From Caldivirga sp. (lineage in GTDB: Archaea > Thermoproteota > Thermoprotei > Thermoproteales > Thermocladiaceae), in the NCBI RefSeq assembly GCF_023256255.1, contig NZ_JAGDXD010000027.1, positions 1 to 64,000 of the forward strand: a stretch of DNA of 64,000 nt, written 5' to 3'. A program made the translations under genes and the position numbers. How positions within the stretch are numbered: position 1 is the stretch's first letter; each line of letters opens with the position of its first letter. Below are positions 1 to 8,304 of the stretch, one piece after another. Below the pieces are notes generated by a model. It did no database searches. It was not told the DNA's origin and was given only the letters and a program-made list of their open reading frames with translations.

Positions 1-1
1 T

Positions 2-172
2 ACCAAGATGATTAAAGTAGGCTACAGGAGGCTCAAGTGCCCAAGATGCGGATTCAAGGAGGATAGGGACATCATCGCCATAATCAACCTATCCAAAATG
101 GGGGGTGCACTACCCACCCCGACTGCCCGCCCAATGACCAATGACAACACGACCGAGCGGGGGAACCAATGA
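2..172 (+). CDS. TnpB-type (IS200/IS605 OrfB) protein, C-terminal fragment cut by the window edge
   Basis: The frame is open from base 2 to a TGA at 170-172 and gives 56 residues. It contains the second half of the TnpB zinc ribbon (KCPRCGF) followed by EDRDIIAIIN, which matches the last RuvC motif, whose Asp is a catalytic residue of the RNA-guided nuclease. The tail after MGGALPTPTA is a common ending for archaeal OrfB proteins. The 5' part lies outside the window, so it is unknown whether the gene is intact. The fragment itself carries no stop or frameshift. Confidence 0.8.
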   Translation, partial: TKMIKVGYRRLKCPRCGFKEDRDIIAIINLSKMGGALPTPTARPMTNDNTTERGNQ

Positions 173-222
173 ACCACCCTAGAGGCCTAACCCTTCAGGA
201 CGGGGAGGAGGTCAGAATGTGG
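173..222 (+). mobile_element. Probable right-end flank of the IS200/IS605-type element
   Basis: The bases after the TnpB stop are G-rich and unlike the AT-rich surroundings. They include a ggggaggaggtcag stretch of the kind often found at the right end of archaeal IS605 elements, where the guide (omega) RNA is also encoded. The exact element end cannot be placed from this window. It should lie before the TATA-like box at 227-234. Confidence 0.4.
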
Positions 223-259
223 GAATCTTTTTAACATAATGATACGCTTAAGGAATTTA

Positions 260-1225
260 ATGGGAATTAAGGTAACCATAGTAGTAACATGTTATAGAAG
301 ATGGACTTACTTACCCCTGGCTATTAAGTCCATTAGGGTTCAGAGTAAGCCACCTGATGAGATTATTATTGTTAAGAGCCCGGAAATAAGGTTACTTGAA
401 GGTTCATTGAAGGTAATTGATGATGATTCGCCTCATGTAGGTAAGAAGATAATCGAGGCTGCTGAGGAGGCTATGGGTGATATCATAATGTTCCTTGATG
501 ACGATGATGAATTCACCAACAGTAAGGTAGCCATGGTGAGTGAGTTCTTTGAGAATATTAGTGAATTAACTTACGTTCATAATTCAATCTCATGCATTAC
601 CAGTAGTGGCGTAGAGGTGCATAAAGTTAAGAATTACTTCAAAGTACCACCCTATGTTAAACCCTGTGCTAAGGTTAACCGAAGGGTAATGTTTAATCTA
701 AGTAATGAAAAAGCCTTCAGTAGGTGGCTTTGGGCTGGTGCAGCATTTAACGCCAGTTCAATATCTATTAGAAGGGAAGCATTAATGAAGGTTAAGCATT
801 ATGTTAAGCAAGTTAGTGTAGTCTCGGATTCAATACTTTACTATAGTGCTGCACTTTATGGCGGTTCGGCATTACTAATACCTGAGAGATTAACTAAGTA
901 TAGGATACATGGAGGTAACATTAGTAGGGGTCAATCTACCTCATTTAGTGATTACATTGAATCAATGAGAACATTACTAAGTAGGGTCATTCATGATTAT
1001 AATATAATATGTGAAATGACTAAGGGAAGCAATTTTGAGAAGCATGCGTGTACGGAGAGGAGTATGTACACTGCTGTTGCTCGGGTCTTTAATGAACATG
1101 AGTTAAGTTTAGGGTACTTAAATATGCATACACTGCAATACTACCTAATGGCCCTACTTCCCAAGCGGTTTAAAAACGTGATAGCGAGGAGATGGTATGA
1201 GGCAACCTTAAATCCATTTATTTAA
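260..1225 (+). CDS. Family 2 glycosyltransferase
   Basis: This is a soluble GT2 (GT-A fold) glycosyltransferase, expected to transfer a nucleotide-activated sugar to a glycan or lipid acceptor. The N-terminus has the GT2 opening (KVTIVVTCYRR), and FLDDDDEF holds the DxD-type motif that binds metal and nucleotide sugar. The C-terminal half has no membrane segments. An in-frame ATG lies upstream at 239, but a TATA-like box at 227-234 predicts transcription from about 257, which favours the ATG at 260 as a leaderless start and removes seven unusual residues. The gene overlaps the convergent membrane-protein gene by 4 bases. Acceptor and sugar cannot be told. Confidence 0.8.
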   Translation: MGIKVTIVVTCYRRWTYLPLAIKSIRVQSKPPDEIIIVKSPEIRLLEGSLKVIDDDSPHVGKKIIEAAEEAMGDIIMFLDDDDEFTNSKVAMVSEFFENISELTYVHNSISCITSSGVEVHKVKNYFKVPPYVKPCAKVNRRVMFNLSNEKAFSRWLWAGAAFNASSISIRREALMKVKHYVKQVSVVSDSILYYSAALYGGSALLIPERLTKYRIHGGNISRGQSTSFSDYIESMRTLLSRVIHDYNIICEMTKGSNFEKHACTERSMYTAVARVFNEHELSLGYLNMHTLQYYLMALLPKRFKNVIARRWYEATLNPFI

Positions 1226-1785
1226 GGATTTCTGCTAGGCTCCCTAATGCTTAATAATGCTACGCCTATTATTATCCAGGCTACTAAAATTATGAAAACA
1301 CCTATTACTATGAATGTTAAAATCGCCCCTATTAAGTATATTAAGCCCCCTGTCTCAAATAATCCTTCACCGGTACGTGAACTCATGTTACTCATTGCCC
1401 TACGCAGGTAAACCGCGGATAGTAGGAAGAACACTGCAGTCACTATAATCACTACTACTATTATCAGTAAACTAGCTAACAGTGGGTGGTAAGGATGATA
1501 AGGTATCATTGGGTAGTTCATGTGTAACCAACTGAATGACATTGTGAACGGTATTAATGCTAGAAAAACACCAACAGTTAACACTATTAATGCTATTAAC
1601 CCAAATATGAACCACCCAGTTATATCAGATTTAAGCTTACTATCATTGAAGTAATCCGCCAACTCCACCATACCAACTAGGAACAGTATCAAACCAACTA
1701 TTGATGGTATAACATAACCAAGTATACCAACCCCAGCAAGTATGGCACCTATACCAGCTAATGTCTTGGCTGAATCAAAGCTCAT
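1222..1785 (-). CDS. DUF996-like integral membrane protein
   Basis: The 187-residue protein has about five hydrophobic helices. A glycine-rich N-terminal pair (ILAGVGILGYVIPSIVGLI) is followed by the short charged loop ELADYFNDSKLKSDI, which resembles archaeal DUF996 membrane proteins of unknown function. A TATA box (gtttaaaaac on the minus strand, 1809-1818) sits about 28 bases before the ATG, so the message should be leaderless. No catalytic motif is visible. Confidence 0.65.
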   Translation of the reverse strand: MSFDSAKTLAGIGAILAGVGILGYVIPSIVGLILFLVGMVELADYFNDSKLKSDITGWFIFGLIALIVLTVGVFLALIPFTMSFSWLHMNYPMIPYHPYHPLLASLLIIVVVIIVTAVFFLLSAVYLRRAMSNMSSRTGEGLFETGGLIYLIGAILTFIVIGVFIILVAWIIIGVALLSIREPSRNP

Positions 1786-1831
1786 TGATTAAAAATAGTT
1801 CACGAGTTTTTAAACATTCTGACGTAGTCTC

Positions 1832-1852
1832 TTTACTCCCCTGAGGGGTAAA
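1832..1852 (-). terminator. Hairpin 3' of the phosphohexomutase gene
   Basis: CCCC (1838-1841) pairs with GGGG (1845-1848) across a TGA loop. TTTA (1832-1835) pairs with TAAA (1849-1852) beyond a two-base bulge. It lies directly after the stop of the minus-strand mutase gene and before the promoter of the next minus-strand gene. No strong U-tract follows, and archaeal termination does not need hairpins, so the role is uncertain. Confidence 0.35.
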
Positions 1853-1855
1853 TCA

Positions 1856-3250
1856 TTAAGTACCTAGAGCCTCTTTACTAAGTTTCCTAAGCTCATCCTC
1901 TATAATACCCATTACCTCACGCCTAAGGGCATTGAACTTATCACTACTTGATGCTTCAATTACTACTCTAAGTAGATTCTCAGTGCCACTTGGTCTCACT
2001 AGGAACCAGGAGTCAATGTAATTAACCCTGAGTCCATCTATTGCTATAACTTCACCACCCCAGTCCCTGCCCTTAAGCTTCTCAACGATCCTTACTGCAA
2101 GTTCCCTATTCATTTCTATTCTCTCCCTTGCCGTCAGCATTCTCGGCATCTTTGCATTAAGCTCAGATAACTTAGCCTTCTCCTCGGATAGGACCTTCAT
2201 CATTAGTAGCGTTGTTGATACACCATCCCGAACTGGATGATGCTTAGGCCATATGAATCCGCCATTATCCTCGAAGCCACATAATGCTCCCTCTTCAATA
2301 ACCTTATGGCTCACATCAACTGAGCCAACCCTAGTCCAAACAACCTTACCACCAGCGCCCTCTACAGTCCACTTGACCACCACACTTGATGATACTGGGG
2401 TGACAACCTTATCACCCTTCTTAATCATGGATAAGGCAAGTATTGTACCTGTCCTATCACCCCATAATACGTTACCCCCCTCATCAATGAAGAGTGACCT
2501 ATCTCCATCCCCATCGTAAGCAACCCCAAAGTCAGCACCAGCTTCAACAATAGCCCTTGATGCTATGTTAAGGTTCTCAGGCCTTGGTTCAGGATTCCTA
2601 CCTGGGAATTCACCATCGAGGTGACCATTAATTGAGTAAACCTTAACGTTAAGCCCTCTTAAAACATATGAAAGTGCTATTGAATTAACGCTATTTGCGA
2701 AATCACCCACTATCCTAAACCCCCTACGTCTAATCGGCTCATCATTAATTACACTCAGTAAATGATCCCTATAATCCCTTAACCCCTCCTCAACATTAAT
2801 GAACCTGACCGACCCAATATCCCTATAATCCACGGTCTCCTTATACTTCCCACTGAAGAATATTGATTCCACATCCTCCTCAGCTTTTCTACTGATCTCA
2901 ACACCATTACTATCCATCAGCTTAATACCGTTGTAGTGTGGTGGATTATGACTGGCAGTTACCATTATTCCAGCCCTATAACCCCAAGCCTTAGTTAAGT
3001 ATTGGTGTATTGGAGTTGGCAATGGTCCTATCACGTCAACTCCAATACCATGCATTGACAATGCTCCATAAAGCACACCCACTATGGGTAGGCTTGTTAC
3101 CCTAACGTCAAAGCCTATCAAAACATCGCCAGTATTAATGTATGTTGCTATGGCTTCAGCTAACCTTACTAAGAAACTTGGGTCGTAACTACCCTTAGTG
3201 AACTCTAGCCTAACCCCATTAGTACCAAATAGTTTACCCACATTAGCCAC
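1856..3250 (-). CDS. Phosphomannomutase/phosphoglucomutase (alpha-D-phosphohexomutase)
   Basis: The enzyme interconverts hexose 1- and 6-phosphates and supplies sugar-1-phosphates for nucleotide sugars. All four domain signatures are present. TASHNPPHYNG carries the phospho-serine (about Ser100). DGDGDRS (about Asp246/248/250) binds Mg2+. GFEDNGG forms the sugar-recognition loop. RPSGTENLLR near the C-terminus binds phosphate. At 464 residues it has the usual length of archaeal ManB/GlmM proteins. The start is a GTG. Sequence alone cannot decide between mannose, glucose and glucosamine phosphates. A GT2 gene lies nearby. Confidence 0.9.
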   Translation of the reverse strand: MANVGKLFGTNGVRLEFTKGSYDPSFLVRLAEAIATYINTGDVLIGFDVRVTSLPIVGVLYGALSMHGIGVDVIGPLPTPIHQYLTKAWGYRAGIMVTASHNPPHYNGIKLMDSNGVEISRKAEEDVESIFFSGKYKETVDYRDIGSVRFINVEEGLRDYRDHLLSVINDEPIRRRGFRIVGDFANSVNSIALSYVLRGLNVKVYSINGHLDGEFPGRNPEPRPENLNIASRAIVEAGADFGVAYDGDGDRSLFIDEGGNVLWGDRTGTILALSMIKKGDKVVTPVSSSVVVKWTVEGAGGKVVWTRVGSVDVSHKVIEEGALCGFEDNGGFIWPKHHPVRDGVSTTLLMMKVLSEEKAKLSELNAKMPRMLTARERIEMNRELAVRIVEKLKGRDWGGEVIAIDGLRVNYIDSWFLVRPSGTENLLRVVIEASSSDKFNALRREVMGIIEDELRKLSKEALGT

Positions 3251-3362
3251 TGCATAGTTCTAGTTTAAACGCATAACCGCACTTACTAGGTACTTAAAGT
3301 CTTGTTTTTGGGTTTTTATTGGGGATTAGGGTATTATTACTGCTTTTAACCCATCCAAGTAA

Positions 3363-3436
3363 GGGCGCTACCCACCCATGGCCAATAATACCACAGGCAA
3401 AGGAAACCACCCAAATAAAGGGAAGGAGTCAGTCCA
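3363..3436 (+). mobile_element. Decayed IS200/IS605 right-end remnant
   Basis: This block resembles the 3' end of the TnpB gene at the window start. It has a gggcgctacccaccc segment like ggtgcactacccaccc (about 103-118), then a gaaaccaccca segment like gaaccaccct, then aaggagtcag like aggaggtcag. The order is the same but spacer lengths differ and no frame is open. I read it as a relic of a second copy of the same element family. The match was made by eye. Confidence 0.4.
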
Positions 3437-3451
3437 ACTGGAGTTGCGGAT

Positions 3452-4246
3452 TTACTGTATTCTAATGTAGCGGGCGCCAAGTATGTTTGATACTTCTTCA
3501 GCCTCTCTACTGTTCTCACTACCTAAGAGTACATTGCCATTATCAGTCACTGTGGCGTATTTACCGTGAGTATGAACCAGTAGGTATGATTCCTTAACCT
3601 TAAGGTGAAGTACATCACCCAACTCAACCCTCCTCTCCATAATCCTCTGTTCAGGATCCTTAACACTTAGACTCCAGCCTTCTACTATTTCATCCCCAAA
3701 TAATTCAACAAGTAGTTGAGCCTTCTCAGCGCTAACATCAATAGTGCCTCTCTCATACTCATACACTGCCTTCCTGCTAACAGAGAGCAACTCAGCTAGG
3801 TCACCGAGGCTTAAACCATACCTCATTCTAAGTTCCCTCAGTAACCAACCCTTTATCCTAACCTTAACTACACCACCCTCATTCTTAAAGAGTAGTGGCT
3901 TACCCTTAAGTAAATCCCTGAATGTGTTCGGATTCAATTGAGGTATGCCTGAGTGTTCATAAAGAACACCATCCTGGAGTTCCTCATTTCTCCTACTCTC
4001 ATCAACCAGTATTGGCTTGGCATTAAAGACCTTATGCATTATCAGTAAATCAACTATGTGACTCCTTGGTATTGTGGATGAATCTGAACTTATCTTAAGG
4101 ACCATTTTACCTAAATTACCCTTATCCACGTTGGCTACAATAGTGTATGAGTAATCATCCTTATCAATAACTACAGACTTAGCTCCAGCCTTCTCTAATT
4201 CCTCCGTTACATCATCCATTAAGCGTTCATCGTTTTTCCTGGACAT
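3452..4246 (-). CDS. Archaeal HTH-type transcriptional regulator (COG1395-like)
   Basis: The N-terminal half (residues about 1-110) is an alpha/beta domain. The middle holds a Cro/CI-type HTH: LLRELRMRYGLSLGDLAELL then SVSRKAVYEYERG at about residues 132-165. The C-terminal 100 residues finish the conserved archaeal layout. This matches a family of archaeal regulators with no known ligand. The minus-strand TATA box (4251-4260) is only about 10 bases before the first ATG and predicts transcription from about 4230, so the ATG at 4219 (residue 10, MDDVTEEL) may be the real start. It is divergent from the cytochrome bd genes, which it might control. Confidence 0.8.
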   Translation of the reverse strand: MSRKNDERLMDDVTEELEKAGAKSVVIDKDDYSYTIVANVDKGNLGKMVLKISSDSSTIPRSHIVDLLIMHKVFNAKPILVDESRRNEELQDGVLYEHSGIPQLNPNTFRDLLKGKPLLFKNEGGVVKVRIKGWLLRELRMRYGLSLGDLAELLSVSRKAVYEYERGTIDVSAEKAQLLVELFGDEIVEGWSLSVKDPEQRIMERRVELGDVLHLKVKESYLLVHTHGKYATVTDNGNVLLGSENSREAEEVSNILGARYIRIQ

Positions 4247-4341
4247 TCCGCTTATATATTGTATCTGTGGCTCAGATTAATATCCCTTACGGTTCATTAA
4301 AATACGATAATTCTTAGGTTCAATAGATAGAGTACGTGAAT

Positions 4342-4372
4342 AATTAGATCCATCTAATTGGATATAAATTAG
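4342..4372. promoter_or_regulatory. Perfect 8-bp inverted repeat with a third half-site between the HTH gene and cydA
   Basis: AATTAGAT (4342-4349) and ATCTAATT (4352-4359) form a perfect inverted repeat with a 2-base spacer, and another AATTAG follows at 4367-4372. The site lies in the 258-base divergent gap, upstream of the cydA promoter. It has the shape of a dimer-binding operator. The background is AT-rich, which raises the chance of coincidence. Confidence 0.45.
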
Positions 4373-4463
4373 AATAAAAATGGAATATTAAAAATCTATT
4401 AGTAAATTTTCCTATAGCATAGTCTTTTTATATTCATATATAAATATATTAAATTATAGTAAA

Positions 4464-4474
4464 GCTTATAAATA
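4464..4474 (+). promoter_or_regulatory. TATA box of the cydA operon
   Basis: The sequence gcttataaata is a strong archaeal TATA element about 35 bases before the cydA ATG. It predicts a short leader of about 8-10 bases. Confidence 0.6.
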
Positions 4475-4504
4475 ATGGAGGTTATTACATAAATTCAGGT
4501 ACCT

Positions 4505-5929
4505 ATGGGTTACAGTCCCTTATTACCAATCACTTGGAATGTGATTTTAGATGAAGCTAGGTGGTTAAGTGCAATTGGTATACTGGCCCATTTAAGCTTA
4601 GCATCCTCATTTCTTGGGACAATACTAATAGCTGTGGTGGCAGAATTCCTGTACTTAACTAGGCATGATAAGGATTGGTACGATAAGGCTAGGATGTTTT
4701 CAGTAGTATCAACTATATTCTTTGGAGTTGGTGCAGCGTTCGGTACATTGGTTGAGTTTGGTTTAGTGACTATATGGAGCAACTTCATTACAATAATAGG
4801 CTCAGCCATAGTTTTACCATTTTACCTAGAATTATTCGCCTTCTTAACAGAAGTGATACTTCTACCACTCTACGTATTCACGTGGGGTAAGGTAAGAAAT
4901 GGGTGGGTACATTGGGTAATCGGCTTAGCTGCAGCGTTCGGAGGATACTGGAGTGCCTACAATATACTAGCGGTCATGGCTTCATTAAGCATGAGGCCCC
5001 CTGGCATGATTGTGCAAAATTTGGCCGCATCCAATCAAACGATAGCTGGCTTAACAAGTTACCTAGTCACTTGGGCTAAGCCTACGGATGCATGGAACAT
5101 GTTCTGGTGGGGTGCCAACGTATTCATATTCCACGGCATACTGGCTGCGGCAATATTAACATGGTCCGTGGTGAGTGCAATATACCTGTATGGTTACATG
5201 CATGAACATAGGCCTGACCAGGCTAAGGTGCTTAAGGTTCTTATACCTGGTGTAGCCATTATGACTGCTATTGAGGGCTTTATACTTGGTCATGATCAAG
5301 GTGAGCTAGTTCTTCAATTTGATCCATTAAAGTTAGCTGCAATTGAGGGCATGTTTTGGAAAGGCCTTAAGGTTGATCCACTACTAAGCTTCCTCGCATA
5401 TGGTACTTTTAACCACACCTTCTGGGGTTATTACTCATGGCCTGCTAATGTAAGGCCACCCCTAGCTCCCTTCGACTTCCTACCGATATTTTACCTAGGC
5501 TTCATGGTTACATTAGGTGTATTACTTGGTGTATGGAGTGGTGGGTTGTCCCTCTGGTACCTATTTAATGGCTTCTTCAGTAGATTCCATTGGGCTAAGG
5601 TAATAGCATCATTCCTAGAGAGGACTGGCCCATACACCATGCCCCTCTTCGCTGCCCTAGCCTCAATAGGCGGTGCGGTAACATCAGAGAGCGGTAGGGT
5701 TCCCTTTATCCTAGTTGAGTCGTCACCCAGCTTAAATGGTGGTCCACCTATGGTAACCGGGGTGCCTATATATGAGGGCGGGTTAATTAATCCTAACTTA
5801 AGCTTACCAGGCTGGTTGATTGCACTTATCATAGTAGTTGAGGTAGCTATGCCGGCCCTAGCAGTCTACATGGTTTACCTATACACTAGGCCTAGGAGAG
5901 AGAAGCCAACTCAGGTGGTTGAGTACTAG
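4505..5929 (+). CDS. cydA: Cytochrome bd-type oxygen reductase subunit I (CydA)
   Basis: This membrane haem protein oxidises quinol and reduces O2 to water. The expected ligands are present: His29 (E. coli His19, haem b595 side), His210 (His186) and Met334 in FYLGFMVTLG (Met393), the two haem b558 ligands. Glu84 in TLVEFGL matches E. coli Glu99, and Glu109 in the next helix may match Glu107. The Q-loop end LKLAAIEG is conserved (about 276-282), and SESGRVPF replaces the usual GRQPW motif. Nine or so hydrophobic helices fit the family. The next gene, 9 bases downstream, is a paralogue and not CydB, so this is a CydAA-prime enzyme. Confidence 0.9.
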   Translation: MGYSPLLPITWNVILDEARWLSAIGILAHLSLASSFLGTILIAVVAEFLYLTRHDKDWYDKARMFSVVSTIFFGVGAAFGTLVEFGLVTIWSNFITIIGSAIVLPFYLELFAFLTEVILLPLYVFTWGKVRNGWVHWVIGLAAAFGGYWSAYNILAVMASLSMRPPGMIVQNLAASNQTIAGLTSYLVTWAKPTDAWNMFWWGANVFIFHGILAAAILTWSVVSAIYLYGYMHEHRPDQAKVLKVLIPGVAIMTAIEGFILGHDQGELVLQFDPLKLAAIEGMFWKGLKVDPLLSFLAYGTFNHTFWGYYSWPANVRPPLAPFDFLPIFYLGFMVTLGVLLGVWSGGLSLWYLFNGFFSRFHWAKVIASFLERTGPYTMPLFAALASIGGAVTSESGRVPFILVESSPSLNGGPPMVTGVPIYEGGLINPNLSLPGWLIALIIVVEVAMPALAVYMVYLYTRPRREKPTQVVEY

Positions 5930-5938
5930 GGTGAGATC

Positions 5939-7192
5939 ATGGTCTCCCCAGTTGTGGTAACGGTGGCCTTAATTGCATGGGCCTTCTCAGTGCACTTGCC
6001 CCTAGTGTACACTGTGCTTGGTTTAGGTTGGTTACTGCCTACGCTTGAGCTATTGGGGTATAGGAGTGGTAGGAGGACTTACATTGACATTGCCCATGGC
6101 TTATCAAACTACTTAATAGCAGTGTACGCCATAGGTGGGGTCTTTGGAACAATAGTGACGGTGTTCTTAGCAGGTCTACTGCCGGTCTTCACTAACATAG
6201 CTGGTGTACTGCTTTGGCCAATTTGGGGTATTGCAATAGTGTTTGGTGTAGCCATAGCTCTACCCCTCATAGGCTTATACTACAGGTCATTCAATAGGCT
6301 TAGCCCAATTAAGCATATTACAGTGGGTTACGCCATGGCTATTACTTTAACTGTAATCCCAGCAATGTTTAGACTAGTGTTCGCGTTCATAAACTACCCT
6401 GCAGGTGTTTTAATAACCCCAAGCAGTGCATCAAACACAGGCTTTACGCTATCTGTTAATTTAACCGAGACTTTAAGTAACCCAACCTATCCACCACTAC
6501 TCCTGGCCACCTTATTCGGGGCAATAGCCATGACGGGCATCTTACTGTCATCAATACATGGCTGGAGGTATGCATCAAGTAGGGATGAGTACCATGAGCT
6601 GGGACATAGGGTCGGTAATATAGTGGGCTTAACCTTCGGCATCCTATACTCAATCTTCGTCATCTGGTACCTCTACACTGTTTACCAGTATTCACCGACT
6701 GTCGCATGGTCTATACTTGGGCATCCACCCTCATACTTACCGTCAACATTCTATGATCTATATAAACCCACCTTTAACCTTAGCTGGATGTTTTACATGA
6801 ATATTGTCCTTGGAGCCATAATATTAGCCCTACTAGTGGTTTCAATTAAAGTAACCAGTAAACCCATTGAGGCGCTTAAACTCATATTAACACCAATGCT
6901 GATGGATTCAGCTGAGGTAATGAATGGGTTAGCTCACGTACCTTACGCCATTGTTCCACCGGTTACCGCAGCTGAGGCGCTGATTAAGGCATACGGCCTA
7001 AGCTTCGCCCTTAATGTGGCTAAGTGGTTAACGATTAGTCAACTCTTAACTCCACAAATCAATGCATTACTAAGCCTTGTTTCGGTTCAACCAGGCCTAT
7101 TATTAGGGAGCCTAGTCTTCTTCGCATTCTTTAATGCACTATTGCTTTACGTAATATACGCTGTATTATCTTGGAGGAGGAGTTCAGCCTAA
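5939..7192 (+). CDS. CydA-prime, CydA-like second subunit of the bd-type oxidase
   Basis: The 417-residue membrane protein is CydA-like, not CydB-like. His19 in FSVHLPLVY aligns with the CydA haem ligand His29. The segment AIGGVFGTIVTV aligns with CydA VGAAFGTLVEF but has Thr where CydA has the conserved Glu84. CydA-prime proteins replace CydB in several archaeal lineages. A CydAA-prime complex from Caldivirga has, to my knowledge, been shown to reduce oxygen. Here the subunit probably forms the structural half of the heterodimer and may have lost the active-site haem pair. It is certainly co-transcribed with cydA. Confidence 0.8.
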   Translation: MVSPVVVTVALIAWAFSVHLPLVYTVLGLGWLLPTLELLGYRSGRRTYIDIAHGLSNYLIAVYAIGGVFGTIVTVFLAGLLPVFTNIAGVLLWPIWGIAIVFGVAIALPLIGLYYRSFNRLSPIKHITVGYAMAITLTVIPAMFRLVFAFINYPAGVLITPSSASNTGFTLSVNLTETLSNPTYPPLLLATLFGAIAMTGILLSSIHGWRYASSRDEYHELGHRVGNIVGLTFGILYSIFVIWYLYTVYQYSPTVAWSILGHPPSYLPSTFYDLYKPTFNLSWMFYMNIVLGAIILALLVVSIKVTSKPIEALKLILTPMLMDSAEVMNGLAHVPYAIVPPVTAAEALIKAYGLSFALNVAKWLTISQLLTPQINALLSLVSVQPGLLLGSLVFFAFFNALLLYVIYAVLSWRRSSA

Positions 7193-7206
7193 GTGTGGAA
7201 TTAAGT

Positions 7207-8205
7207 TTAAACACTAATCTTAATCATTATTCTTCCATTCCTCTGGGGTGAAAATAACCTGGTAAGCGCCTCCCTGGCTTCACTTAATTCATAATACTTA
7301 TCAACCTTAACCTTAAGCTTACCCATAATGTTAACTAACTCAAGTAACTCCCTCCTGGTCCCACCAGTTGAACCAATTAACTTAAATTGATTAGAGTACA
7401 GTAACGATAATTGAATCTTAACCTCCCCACCAGTCAATTGACCAAAGGTAACCCACCTACCACCCCTCCCAAGCAGTGATACGCTTACACTCCATGTTCT
7501 CTCCCCAAGTGGATCAATAACCACGTCAGCCATTCTACCATCAGTAGCCTTCTCAACCATATCCTTAACATTATTAATTGAAGCAACGTAATCTGCACCT
7601 AATTCACTAACCCAACTCTTACCGCTTACCGCAATTACCTTAGCCCCCATTAGCTTACCTAATTGAACAGCAAATTGACCAGTGTTACCGGATGCACCAA
7701 AGACGACTAGTGTTTCTCCAGCCCTTAAATTAGCCTCCCTGAGGGCGTGGTATGATGTTAATGCGGCAACAGGTAGACTTGCCGCCAAGTCCCAATTAAC
7801 ATCACTAGGTAGTTTAATTAAATTCCTATCAGGCACAACAGCGTACTCAGCCCAACCACCATTAGTTACTATGCCCACTATGCCACCATTCCTGCATAGG
7901 TTCTCCATTGAGGCTAAGCATAAGTCACAGGTACCGTCGAAAACCCTACCATAAACCACCACCTTGTCACCAGGCTTAACAGTTGACACATGATCCCCCA
8001 CCTCCTCAACAATACCAGTGAATTCAGCACCAGGTATATGTGGCATTGGTTTAACCCACCTTGAAGTAACAGTATAGTAATCCACAGGGTTAACACCGGA
8101 TTCAACAACCCTAATGACTACCTCATGGGGATTAGGCTTAGGCCTACTTAACTCAACCACCCTTAAGTCATTTAAATCACTCTTCTCGAAAACAATCGCC
8201 CTCAT
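7207..8205 (-). CDS. Medium-chain (MDR/zinc-type) alcohol dehydrogenase or quinone reductase family protein
   Basis: The protein has the MDR layout. The GroES-like domain carries PGAEFTGIVEEVG (about 58-70), and the Rossmann domain carries GASGNTG (170-176). The zinc sites are incomplete. The usual catalytic Cys near residue 38 and the GHE motif are missing, and the structural zinc lobe has only three Cys (93, 96, 104; GTCDLC and NLC). It may therefore be a zinc-poor quinone-reductase-like or NADP-dependent reductase. A minus-strand TATA box near 8226-8236 fits a leaderless ATG. It is convergent with the oxidase operon. The substrate is unknown. Confidence 0.7.
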   Translation of the reverse strand: MRAIVFEKSDLNDLRVVELSRPKPNPHEVVIRVVESGVNPVDYYTVTSRWVKPMPHIPGAEFTGIVEEVGDHVSTVKPGDKVVVYGRVFDGTCDLCLASMENLCRNGGIVGIVTNGGWAEYAVVPDRNLIKLPSDVNWDLAASLPVAALTSYHALREANLRAGETLVVFGASGNTGQFAVQLGKLMGAKVIAVSGKSWVSELGADYVASINNVKDMVEKATDGRMADVVIDPLGERTWSVSVSLLGRGGRWVTFGQLTGGEVKIQLSLLYSNQFKLIGSTGGTRRELLELVNIMGKLKVKVDKYYELSEAREALTRLFSPQRNGRIMIKISV

Positions 8206-8304
8206 GAAGACACAGCACTAAGCATATTAAATAAACTTAACACTCACCCTAACCTCTACTGAACAATAAAATAGCTTTAAGCTTATTTAATGAGTAATGT
8301 AGTT

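Noticed and set aside
5939-7192. Calling the second oxidase gene cydB
   Set aside because: Its first helices align with CydA (FSVHLPLVY and AIGGVFGTIV), including a retained haem-ligand His position, which CydB lacks.
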